A stretch of DNA of 64,000 nt from Synechococcus sp. WH 8109 (GCF_000161795.2 NZ_CP006882.1:496001-560000); one strand, 5' to 3'. Shown: positions 8,121-15,271, numbered from the stretch's first letter. Numbers and translations: made by a program. Notes: generated from the sequence alone by a model not told the origin.

Positions 8121-8188
8121 GCAACGCTCATAGCAAGCGACACCAAACTTCTATGGGGACGAGACAGGGCAGCGACGGAGGCTAATAA

Positions 8189-8203
8189 TGAGAATGATTC
8201 TCG
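8189..8203. promoter_or_regulatory. Zur/Fur-type 7-1-7 operator
   Basis: TGAGAATGATTCTCG matches the 7-1-7 palindrome of Fur-superfamily operators (TGATAATNATTATCA) with a symmetric pair of changes (T to G and A to C) that keeps the dyad; the inner GAGAAT-G-ATTCTC is a perfect inverted repeat. It ends 18 bp before the ATG at 8222, a position where a bound repressor would block transcription. The metal-related genes downstream favour Zur over Fur, but sequence alone cannot separate them. Confidence 0.6.
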
Positions 8204-8221
8204 GATGTCGAGGAGGTCGCG

Positions 8222-9001
8222 ATGGGCCAGGTGTGCCTGATTTCAGGCCCTCCGGGGTGCGGGAAAACAACTTGGGCGCTCCAAAGGCTTCAGCAGCATC
8301 AAGGCCCCTGCGCCTACCTGCGGCTGGAGGGAGAGAAGGCAGCGGGGCTTGAACAGGGAGAAGACAGCGGAATCGACCTGACCTGGCTCAAGGACCAGGT
8401 GCCAAGGCTTGAGGAACCGGCAACATCCAACGCAACGGATCTGAAGCAGGACAACGATGCGCTGACCCTGATCGAAGTGCAGCAGTTCCATCCCCCCAGC
8501 AAGGAAGGAGTTGAAGGGCTCGGAGACGACGTTCGTTCCAAGCTGGAGGCCTTGCAGCTGCACCCCGACCAACTCCTGCACTTCGGGCGAGACCCTGAAT
8601 TGCCTGCAAAGGACACCCTGGAGTTCAGCAAGCTCGAGGCCTGGCACACCTCACTTGCCGGTTCTGTCTGGGATCCCAACAGCTTGAGCAGCTTTTGGTT
8701 TGAACTCGTCAACGGTGCCTACGGCGATGTGTACCGCGCCAAAGGCCTAATGAATCTTCCTGACGGGCGGGCATTTTTCTGCAATTGGATGGTGAGCCAG
8801 GAGTCATCCCAGTTCCTTCCCCTGGATGCCACGGCACCGCCGCAGGGTCGCCCCAGTCGAACCTCAGAGCTTGTTGTTCAAGGCAAGGCACTCAACCCTG
8901 AAGGCATTCAAGCCACCATCAACGACTGCTTGCTCGCGGATGACGTGCTCGCCATGCAGCAACAACAGCTCCAGCAACAACAACCCACATCGCAAGGCTG
9001 A
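8222..9001 (+). CDS. P-loop protein with CobW C-terminal-like region
   Basis: The 259-residue product has a Walker A motif at residues 7-16 (SGPPGCGKTT). About 160 residues later it has the hallmark of the CobW/COG0523 C-terminal domain (GDVYRAKGLMNLPDGRAF), and it ends in a Gln-rich tail. Between these I find no CxCC motif, no DxxG and no NKxD, so the usual GTPase core appears replaced by a charged, Glu-rich region. An AGGAGG ribosome site lies 5 bases before the ATG, and a Zur/Fur-like operator ends 18 bp upstream. The next gene follows after 5 bp. I infer a metal-handling partner of the COG0523 GTPase at 10652; whether it still hydrolyses nucleotide is open. Confidence 0.7.
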   Translation: MGQVCLISGPPGCGKTTWALQRLQQHQGPCAYLRLEGEKAAGLEQGEDSGIDLTWLKDQVPRLEEPATSNATDLKQDNDALTLIEVQQFHPPSKEGVEGLGDDVRSKLEALQLHPDQLLHFGRDPELPAKDTLEFSKLEAWHTSLAGSVWDPNSLSSFWFELVNGAYGDVYRAKGLMNLPDGRAFFCNWMVSQESSQFLPLDATAPPQGRPSRTSELVVQGKALNPEGIQATINDCLLADDVLAMQQQQLQQQQPTSQG

Positions 9002-9006
9002 TTGAC

Positions 9007-9822
9007 ATGAACCACGCCGTCATCTCCTGTTTGCACGCCAACCTTGCCGCCGTGGAGGCCGTGCTCGACGACATCGACTCCCAGGGCATCCAAACCATTA
9101 CCTGCCTCGGCGATCTTGTGGGCTACGGACCCCAGCCCAATGAAGTGGTGGAACTGGTGCGTCAGCGCGAGATTCCCACCTGCCAGGGCTGCTGGGACGA
9201 GGACATCATTGACGGTCTGAATGCCTGTGAATGCAGCTATCCCTCCCAGCTGGCGGAACGACGAGGCCATCGCGCCCATCACTGGACAGCCGATCTGCTG
9301 ACGGAGGAGAACAAGGCCTTTCTGGCTGAACTTCCAATGACACTGCGGCGCGACAAGCTGCTGTTTGTGCATGGCAGTCCGAACAGTCAGCACGAATATC
9401 TGTTACCCGACATGAATGCTTTTGCTGCCCTTGAGCGGGTGGAAACAGCAGGGGCGGAAACGTTGTTCTGCGGCCACACCCATCAGCCCTATGTGCGCGA
9501 ACTACGGCAGGGGTCCATTCGGGTGAAGGTGCAACAACGCGATCAAGGCGCACCAACAGAACAGGAGATGGAACTACCGATGCGGCGGATTGTTAACGCA
9601 GGTTCCGTTGGGGAACCGCGTCATGGAAGCACTAAAGCCACTTACGTCATCCATAACGACAACACCGGAGAGGTGACGATTCGAGAGATCGACTACGACG
9701 TCGCCAAAACCTGTCGAGCGATCGTTGATGCGGGCTTACCGGAAGTGTTTGCCTGGAGGCTCAGCCACGGCTTTGAATATGCCGAGCGGGCTGAAGACGC
9801 CAGCCACGTGTGTGAGCGCTGA
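9007..9822 (+). CDS. metallophosphoesterase with altered metal-ligand motifs
   Basis: The 271-residue product belongs to the calcineurin-like phosphoesterase fold: motif I region VISCLHANL (residues 5-13), motif II GDLVGYGP (35-42), motif III region GCWDED (61-66), motif IV VHGS (121-124), motif V GHTH (156-159). Compared with the family pattern DxH / GDxxG / GNH(D/E) / H / GHxH, motif I Asp is Cys8 and motif III Asn-His are Cys62-Trp63. Additional Cys lie at 33, 59, 74, 76 and 155. The family normally uses a di-metal centre (Mn, Fe or Zn) to hydrolyse phosphoesters; the loss of two or three ligands suggests altered metal use or activity. It abuts the upstream P-loop gene (5 bp) and overlaps the next gene by one base, so co-transcription is likely. 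Confidence 0.8.
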   Translation: MNHAVISCLHANLAAVEAVLDDIDSQGIQTITCLGDLVGYGPQPNEVVELVRQREIPTCQGCWDEDIIDGLNACECSYPSQLAERRGHRAHHWTADLLTEENKAFLAELPMTLRRDKLLFVHGSPNSQHEYLLPDMNAFAALERVETAGAETLFCGHTHQPYVRELRQGSIRVKVQQRDQGAPTEQEMELPMRRIVNAGSVGEPRHGSTKATYVIHNDNTGEVTIREIDYDVAKTCRAIVDAGLPEVFAWRLSHGFEYAERAEDASHVCER

Positions 9823-10532
9823 TGGAACGCTGGGCCCTGGTGAGTGGTCTCCAAGGAGACCTGGATCTGTACGAGCAGATTCAGAAGGAGTTGAAGCAAC
9901 AACGGGGTGTTGCCAATCTCTTCGTTCTCGGCGATCTGATCGGATCACAACCCAAGTGCAATGCACTGCTCGAGCGTTTGAGGCAGCCGAAACGCGGTGA
10001 TCTTCAGCCCGACTGCATCTATGGCTGGTGGGAAGAGCAACTTCTGGCGGAGTGTGGTTACCGCGGCGAACGGAAGGCTGAAGGCCTCAGAGCCGAGCAG
10101 GGCGAGGCGGCGGTTGGCGAGCTTCTTGCTGCGGTGGACCCCGACCATCTCAACTGGCTGGCATCGCTGCAGTTCGGCTTCATCGAACTCGACTGCGCTT
10201 TGATTCATGGCAGCTCTGCTGACGTCGGCGACCGGCTGACGGAAGACACTTCAGCCCTGGTGCTGCTGGATCGGCTGACACGGCTAGACGTGAACCGTCT
10301 GTTTACAGCGCGGTGTCGTCGTCAGTTCCGACTGGAGCTTTCCGGTGGGTCCATCCAATCCCACGTCAAAGACCATGCCGGTGAACAGCAAAGTGAGCAG
10401 GCTGTTCCCAAGCGAAGCGTGATCGGCATTGGCGGAGGGAAGCACTACACCCTCTATGACCCCGCCACAGATCACATCGAGTTTCGAATTGCGGGAGAAC
10501 CTTCCAACGCTTCGGGGCGGGGCTTTGGCTGA
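9822..10532 (+). CDS. degenerate metallophosphoesterase paralog (likely pseudoenzyme)
   Basis: The 236-residue product aligns end to end with the gene before it but has lost most catalytic motifs: motif I reads VSGLQGDL (no Asp or His), motif III reads GWWEEQ (residues 68-73), motif V reads TARCRR in place of GHTH. Motif II GDLIG (37-41) and motif IV IHGSS (128-132) survive, showing the common origin. Its ATG overlaps the upstream TGA by one base (TGATG), typical of coupled translation and a stable partner. Tandem duplication followed by loss of metal ligands suggests a structural or regulatory subunit of a heteromer; this is inference. Confidence 0.75.
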   Translation: MERWALVSGLQGDLDLYEQIQKELKQQRGVANLFVLGDLIGSQPKCNALLERLRQPKRGDLQPDCIYGWWEEQLLAECGYRGERKAEGLRAEQGEAAVGELLAAVDPDHLNWLASLQFGFIELDCALIHGSSADVGDRLTEDTSALVLLDRLTRLDVNRLFTARCRRQFRLELSGGSIQSHVKDHAGEQQSEQAVPKRSVIGIGGGKHYTLYDPATDHIEFRIAGEPSNASGRGFG

Positions 10533-10651
10533 CAGCCATGTCTCGAGATGTTTAGTCGCAACAACTGCTGAGTGAGTTGCTCTCCTGATCACGAAAAAGT
10601 CATTTCACAACCTTTGATCTCAGAAATCACCTCTGTATTTTTTCTGACCCA

Positions 10652-11740
10652 ATGACCACTACACCCGCCACTGCCAACGTCCCCGTCACCATTCTCAGCG
10701 GCTTTCTCGGAGCGGGAAAAACCACGCTGCTGAATCACATCCTGAGCAATCAGCAGGGGGTGAAGACCGCGGTGCTGGTGAATGAGTTCGGTGAAATCGG
10801 AATCGACAACGATCTGGTCGTCACCACCGATGAAGACATGGTGGAGCTGAGCAACGGTTGCATCTGCTGCTCAATCAACGACGAGCTGATGGAGGCGGTG
10901 GAACGGGTGATTGAACGCCCAGAACCACTCGATTACATCGTCGTCGAAACCACCGGTCTGGCCGATCCCCTGCCAGTTGCGATGACCTTCCTTGGCAGTG
11001 AGCTGCGGGACCAAACCCGCCTCGATTCGATCATCACCTTGATCGATGCAGAAAACTTCGACGACGTCGTTCTGGACACGGAAGTTGGCCGGGCCCAGGT
11101 TATTTATGGCGACATCCTGCTGCTGAACAAGTGCGACCTCGTCTCAGAGGAGCGGCTTGAGAGCGTCGAACAGCAACTCAGAGCCGTCAAGAACGATGCG
11201 CGGATCCTGCGGTCGGTGAAAGGGGAGGTGCCTCTTGCCCTGTTGCTCAGCGTTGGACTGTTCGAATCCGACAAGGTGAGTTCTCCCGCCGACGATCCGA
11301 GCCTGGATCACAGCGACTGCGACCACGACCATGGCCACTGCAGCCATGACCATGAGCACGATCACAGCCATGGGCACGGTCACGGCCACAGCCATGGGGA
11401 CGGTCATGACCACGGACATCATCACCACAGCCATGAGCACGGTGACCATCAGGACATCGAGGGATTCACCTCCGTGTCCTTCCAAAGTGATGGCCCCTTC
11501 TCCCTACGCAAGTTCCAGAACTTCCTCGACAACCAGATGCCCCAGGAGGTGTTCCGGGCCAAGGGAATCCTCTGGTTCAACGAAAGCGAACGCCGCCATG
11601 TGTTCCATCTGGCAGGCAAACGCTTTTCCATCGACGACACCGACTGGACCGGTGATCGGAAAAATCAATTGGTGCTGATCGGCCGCGACATCGACCACAC
11701 CACACTGCGGGAGCAACTCCAAGCGTGTGTGGTGTATTGA
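10652..11740 (+). CDS. COG0523 (CobW family) metallochaperone GTPase with His-rich loop
   Basis: The 362-residue product carries a P-loop GFLGAGKTT (residues 17-25), the family-defining CxCC motif (Cys70, 72, 73), ETTG near residue 99 and NKCD near 158, so all GTPase elements are present. Residues about 217-268 are a long His/Asp-rich stretch with over twenty His, a common metal-binding insert in zinc-related COG0523 proteins. A CobW C-terminal domain follows (FRAKGILWF). COG0523 members of the ZNG1 type deliver zinc to client proteins at the cost of GTP. It lies 119 bp after the metallophosphoesterase pair on the same strand; I see no second operator in that gap. Zinc as the metal is inferred. 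Confidence 0.9.
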   Translation: MTTTPATANVPVTILSGFLGAGKTTLLNHILSNQQGVKTAVLVNEFGEIGIDNDLVVTTDEDMVELSNGCICCSINDELMEAVERVIERPEPLDYIVVETTGLADPLPVAMTFLGSELRDQTRLDSIITLIDAENFDDVVLDTEVGRAQVIYGDILLLNKCDLVSEERLESVEQQLRAVKNDARILRSVKGEVPLALLLSVGLFESDKVSSPADDPSLDHSDCDHDHGHCSHDHEHDHSHGHGHGHSHGDGHDHGHHHHSHEHGDHQDIEGFTSVSFQSDGPFSLRKFQNFLDNQMPQEVFRAKGILWFNESERRHVFHLAGKRFSIDDTDWTGDRKNQLVLIGRDIDHTTLREQLQACVVY

Positions 11741-11815
11741 GTCAGAGGCGTCGGTACTGGTGGTTCGAGTGACCGCGGAATCCTTTCTGGTCAGCGCCCA
11801 GGGCCATCATTCGAT

Positions 11816-12169
11816 TTAGCGCCGTAGGTGGCCGCGGTGGGAGGTGTATCCGGTGCCGGTCATGTGGTCGAGCTGGCGGATGCAGGACACCACAGCGCCC
11901 GGGTTCTTCTGCTGCATTGCCTGCCCAGCTGCGGCCATCAGCGTTTGGATTGACCACGACAGCAGCTCCTGCCGGTCGATGCCGCTCTCATCGATGTCGT
12001 CCTTGATCTGGACCCACGCCTTCTTCAGTAGCCGGTAGCCCTGAGACCGGGACACCCCCCATGTTTGTCGCGCATAGGTGAGACAAGCGGTGTTGGCCTG
12101 CCCCGCCAGGATCATTCCCTGGAGCTGGTCGACTCGCTCGGCGGACTCTGCTGACGTGGCTCTTGCCAT
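11816..12169 (-). CDS. small HTH-like protein, intact member of a local mosaic family
   Basis: The 117-residue product starts MARATSAESAERVDQ, has a likely helix-turn-helix (TWGVSRSQGYRLLKKAW, residues about 36-52) and a helical C-terminal module (residues about 68-112, SIQTLMAAAGQAMQQ ... LDHMTGTGY). Layout and size resemble phage terminase small subunits or orphan DNA-binding proteins, but no firm family match can be claimed. The C-terminal module recurs at 7782-8120 and, broken, at 1610-1880. The gene lies about 145 bp from tRNA-Arg, a typical site for integrated elements. Confidence 0.65.
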   Translation of the reverse strand: MARATSAESAERVDQLQGMILAGQANTACLTYARQTWGVSRSQGYRLLKKAWVQIKDDIDESGIDRQELLSWSIQTLMAAAGQAMQQKNPGAVVSCIRQLDHMTGTGYTSHRGHLRR

Positions 12170-12232
12170 GGCCCATCAACCAGTGAAAGCCGCTGGACCA
12201 GCCAGCTTTTGAGCTTTTTAACGCTCAGACTT

Positions 12233-12262
12233 TTGCGCACGTTTATGCGCACGCTGAGTATC
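12233..12262. repeat. short element shared with about 4660-4690
   Basis: Minus strand reads TGCGCATAAACGTGCGCAAA with two TGCGCA-type direct repeats about one helical turn apart. A similar element lies 3' of the tRNA fragment at 4768-4815. Placement 3' of a tRNA gene would fit an integrase arm site, but this is an eye-level match. Confidence 0.35.
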
Positions 12263-12314
12263 AATTAGCGAAAAAGGGCCCCAGGAAACCCTGAGAACCC
12301 TTGTTAAAACTGGA

Positions 12315-12388
12315 CGCCCCCTGATGGATTCGAACCATCGACCGACTGCTTAGAAGGCAGTTGCTCTATCCAGCTGAGCTAAGGGAGC
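12315..12388 (-). tRNA. tRNA-Arg(UCU)
   Basis: Minus-strand sequence folds as a complete cloverleaf: acceptor GCTCCCT with AGGGGGC, D arm with GCTCAGCTGGATAGAGC, anticodon loop CTTCTAA (anticodon TCT), T arm GATGG-TTCGAAT-CCATC. The CCA end is not encoded (GTCC follows the G73 discriminator). Confidence 0.95.
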
Positions 12389-12477
12389 AAGCGCCCACAT
12401 CTTGGCAGGCTGCTTCGAGGCAGGCTGGATTTGGAAGCCTTGCGCCACCTAAAGTGTTGGGCTCTTGATCGGCATCC

Positions 12478-13188
12478 ATGGCCCCGCGTCGTCTTAGCGA
12501 CAGCGAGAAACAGGATCTGGTCGGTCGTTACAAGGCCGGCGAGTCAACATCAGCTTTGGCTGAGGCCTTTGGCTGCAGCCCCAACACCGTAAGTCGCACG
12601 GTGAAAGCACTGTTGCCAGCTGATGCTTATGCCGCGCTGAAGGCCAGCAGGCAAAAAGGGTTGGCCACCCCTCCCCCGCCAACCGTCACTCAGGCGGAAG
12701 AACCAGAGGCTGACTCCCTTCAGAAGGACGACAGCAGCCTGGCCCTGGATGACGCGGATGACTTCTGTGAGGACCCTGAGGAAGAGCTCTCCGAAGACGA
12801 TGACAACGGCAGTGTTGAAACGTTCACGGAGCTTGTTCCCCTGCTTGGGGTGGGAAATCTCAGTGATCGCCCACTGAATCAAGCACAACCGTTCAGTGTT
12901 GACCTGCTGCCGGACAGCGCTTACCTGTTGGTCGACAAGGTGGTCGAGCTGGATGCGCGCCCCCTCAAGGAGTTCCCTGAGTTGGGCCTCCTCGACGATG
13001 TCGAGCAGGAACGGCAGGGGTTGTGCCTGTTTGCCAGCCCCCGCGCGGCCAAGCGCCAGTGCGGGCGGAGTCAGCGGGTGATCAAGGTTCCCGACACGGC
13101 TGTGTTTCAGCGCACTAGCAGTTACCTGCTGGCCCGGGGCATTACACGACTGGTGTTGGACGGAACCTTAATTGCGCTGGATGCCTGA
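12478..13188 (+). CDS. HTH-containing protein with acidic linker
   Basis: The 236-residue product starts with a helix-turn-helix of the Hin/transposase type (LSDSEKQDLVGRYKAGES...LAEAFGCSPNTVSRTVKAL, about residues 5-45). An acidic, low-complexity linker follows (about 70-115, many Asp and Glu), then a conserved-looking C-terminal region (about 120-235) including a Cys and a Lys/Arg-rich part. The combination is known to me from cyanobacterial conserved hypothetical proteins; it may bind DNA. The gene sits alone, 89 bp after tRNA-Arg on the other strand. Confidence 0.75.
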   Translation: MAPRRLSDSEKQDLVGRYKAGESTSALAEAFGCSPNTVSRTVKALLPADAYAALKASRQKGLATPPPPTVTQAEEPEADSLQKDDSSLALDDADDFCEDPEEELSEDDDNGSVETFTELVPLLGVGNLSDRPLNQAQPFSVDLLPDSAYLLVDKVVELDARPLKEFPELGLLDDVEQERQGLCLFASPRAAKRQCGRSQRVIKVPDTAVFQRTSSYLLARGITRLVLDGTLIALDA

Positions 13189-13206
13189 GCCCCGCAGTTG
13201 ATTGCT

Positions 13207-13443
13207 TCAATCGAAGCGATCGCGCTGATCGGGAAGCAAAATGGCCGTCGCGGTTCCGCCGCTGATTACGCCGATCACCATCGCAATCCCCACGAGAAAA
13301 CCCGTGGGAAGAGGCACCGATCGCTGCCCCCCAAGTTGGAGCGTCTGGCGATCCTGAAGGTTCTGGGCTCCAAGGCAGAGCAGCAGCAGCAGCAACAGGC
13401 CACCGCCAAAGCTGATTAGCAGAAGACGCAGGCGAATCAACAC
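13207..13443 (-). CDS. small two-helix membrane protein (LapA/DUF1049-like)
   Basis: From a GTG at 13443 the 78-residue product has a first hydrophobic helix (LLLISFGGGLLLLLLLCLG), a short Gln-rich segment, then a second one (GFLVGIAMVIGVISGGTATAILL) and an acidic-basic end. The NLQ...PLPTGFLVGI spacing is the pattern of the LapA (DUF1049) family of small inner-membrane proteins. It is 20 bp downstream of rsmI on the same strand. Confidence 0.7.
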   Translation of the reverse strand: MLIRLRLLLISFGGGLLLLLLLCLGAQNLQDRQTLQLGGQRSVPLPTGFLVGIAMVIGVISGGTATAILLPDQRDRFD

Positions 13444-13462
13444 AGCACAACCGTCGACGGGC

Positions 13463-14323
13463 TCAGTTTGACGTGCCCTGGTGCAAGAGGGCATACAGGC
13501 GTCGTCTGGACAGACCTGTGGTCTGGGCCAGTTGCCGGGCAGCGTCGCTGGGGCTTGCCCCATTTTCCTGCAACGCTTGCAGCTGCCTGAGTAGATCCTC
13601 GTCGTTGGGTTCTTCCACGTCCTGCGATGGTGCTCCCCCCAGCACAACCGTGCATTCCCCTTGAGGCGGGTGCTGCTGAAAGTGCATCAGGGCACTATCC
13701 ACCGTCGCCCCCACCTGCTCTTCATGGCGTTTGGTCAGTTCCCGTGCCACCTGCAGAGGACGGTCTCCTCCGCAGTGGTGCTGGAGTTCCTCGAGTAACG
13801 TGATTAGGCGGTGCGGCGCTTCGTACAGCACCGTTGTGCGGGGTTCATGGCTGATGGCGTCCAGGCGGGTCCGCCGTTCCTTGCCTTTGGCCGGCAGAAA
13901 TCCTTCGAAGCAGAATCGTCCGCTGGGCAGGCCGCTGCTCACTAGAGCAGTGGTGGCTGCACAGGGGCCAGGGATGCAGATCACTGGATGTCCGGCCTGG
14001 TGCGCTGCTGCCACCAGCTCTTCACCGGGGTCGCTGATGCCCGGCAGCCCGGCATCACTGATCACCGCCAGGCTTTGACCCTCCGCCAGCAGATCCAGCA
14101 GTTGTGGCACGCGGGTGCGGGTGTTGTGCTGATGAAAGGACAGCTTGCGGCCGCCCGCTCCAAGGCTGCTGAGCAGCTGTCCGCTGTGCCGGGTGTCTTC
14201 ACAGGCGATCACATCCACGCTGCGGAGCAAGTCGCGGGCTCGTGGTGACAGGTCCCCCAGATGACCAATGGGAGTGCCCACCAGATAAAGGCTGCCGCCG
14301 CTTGGTTCATCCCGCTGCATCAA
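13463..14323 (-). CDS. rsmI: 16S rRNA (cytidine-1402-2'-O)-methyltransferase
   Basis: RsmI methylates the ribose of C1402 in 16S rRNA with S-adenosylmethionine. The 286-residue product shows the tetrapyrrole-methylase fold motifs: YLVGTPIGHLGD near the start, EDTRHS (about 42), SDAGLPGISDPG (about 88-99) and a PGP...TTAL segment near 118. The C-terminal region is the family's helical extension (LSRRRLYALL). Length is standard. Its start is only 17 bp from the divergent cysQ start, so at least one of the two promoters must lie inside the other gene. Confidence 0.93.
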   Translation of the reverse strand: MMQRDEPSGGSLYLVGTPIGHLGDLSPRARDLLRSVDVIACEDTRHSGQLLSSLGAGGRKLSFHQHNTRTRVPQLLDLLAEGQSLAVISDAGLPGISDPGEELVAAAHQAGHPVICIPGPCAATTALVSSGLPSGRFCFEGFLPAKGKERRTRLDAISHEPRTTVLYEAPHRLITLLEELQHHCGGDRPLQVARELTKRHEEQVGATVDSALMHFQQHPPQGECTVVLGGAPSQDVEEPNDEDLLRQLQALQENGASPSDAARQLAQTTGLSRRRLYALLHQGTSN

Positions 14324-14340
14324 AATGGCGAGCGCCTCTG

Positions 14341-15264
14341 ATGATCATGATGCCCAGCTCTGCCGACCTCCCCGCTGGCGTTGACAAGGAGGCTCTACTG
14401 ACGGAACTGCGTCGCTTGAGTTGGGGTGCCGCCGACATCCTGCGGGCCTACGCCCGCGGCGAGCAGCCTCCGCATGGTTTCCCCAAGGCTTTGAGTGTCG
14501 ATGAAGGCGGAGAGGGTCCCGTATCTGCGGCTGATCTGTCCGTGAACAAGTGGTTGCTGGATGGGCTATCTGCCGCGTTCCCCAAGGCCGACTGGACGCT
14601 GCTCAGCGAGGAGACCGCCAAGGAGCAGCTAACGGAAGGCCAACCGCTGCCGGCGGAATGGCTGTGGATTCTCGATCCCCTGGATGGCACCAAGGATTTC
14701 CTGCAGGACACAGGCGAATACGCCGTTCATCTGGCCCTGGTGCGCGACAAGCGGCCGGTGATCGGAGTTGTGCTTCTGCCGGAAGCCAATGAACTTTGGA
14801 TCGGCATCGTTGGTGAGGGTGCCTGGTGTGAAGACCGTCAGGGTGAGCGGTCGCCGGTTCGCTTCAGCCACAGAACTGAGGTTTCAGATCTGATCCTGGT
14901 GGCCAGCCGCAGCCACCGCGACGACCGTTTGGTCAAGCTCATTGATTCCCTCAATCTCGGCGGTTCCAAAGCCGTGGGCAGCGTTGGCTTCAAGGTGGCC
15001 ACGATCTTGAGAGGCGAAACCGACCTCTACGTTTCCCTCTCCGGCAAGAGCGCTCCCAAGGATTGGGACATGGCTGCTCCGGAGGCGGTGCTGCTCGCGG
15101 CCGGTGGTCGTTTCACCCATGCCGATCAGACCGACCTCAGTTACAACACCGGCGATGTGCGTCAGGCCGGCTGTCTGATCGCCAGCCATGGAAAAGCCCA
15201 CGCCGAGCTCGGAGAGCGTGCGACGCGGGCCATGGCCGAGATTGATCCCGGCTTTCAGGTCTGA
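14341..15264 (+). CDS. cysQ: 3'(2'),5'-bisphosphate nucleotidase (inositol monophosphatase family)
   Basis: The 307-residue product has the Mg2+-dependent phosphatase signature: Glu-Glu at 90-91 (LLSEET), DPLDGTKDF (112-120) and DWDMAAPEA near 240. CysQ removes 3'-phosphoadenosine 5'-phosphate made in sulfate assimilation. Several in-frame ATGs occur at 14341, 14347 and 14350; any could be the start. The close spacing to rsmI argues for a later start. Confidence 0.88.
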   Translation: MIMMPSSADLPAGVDKEALLTELRRLSWGAADILRAYARGEQPPHGFPKALSVDEGGEGPVSAADLSVNKWLLDGLSAAFPKADWTLLSEETAKEQLTEGQPLPAEWLWILDPLDGTKDFLQDTGEYAVHLALVRDKRPVIGVVLLPEANELWIGIVGEGAWCEDRQGERSPVRFSHRTEVSDLILVASRSHRDDRLVKLIDSLNLGGSKAVGSVGFKVATILRGETDLYVSLSGKSAPKDWDMAAPEAVLLAAGGRFTHADQTDLSYNTGDVRQAGCLIASHGKAHAELGERATRAMAEIDPGFQV

Positions 15265-15271
15265 GACCTGA

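Noticed and set aside
11144-11485. Val/Met-rich frame on - under the His-rich loop
   Set aside because: It is the reverse translation of the His/Asp/Gly repeat of the COG0523 gene.
12233-12262. Possible dif-like site (GTGCGCATAA)
   Set aside because: Only the left half resembles dif; the right half does not match and a classical XerCD/dif system is not expected in this group.
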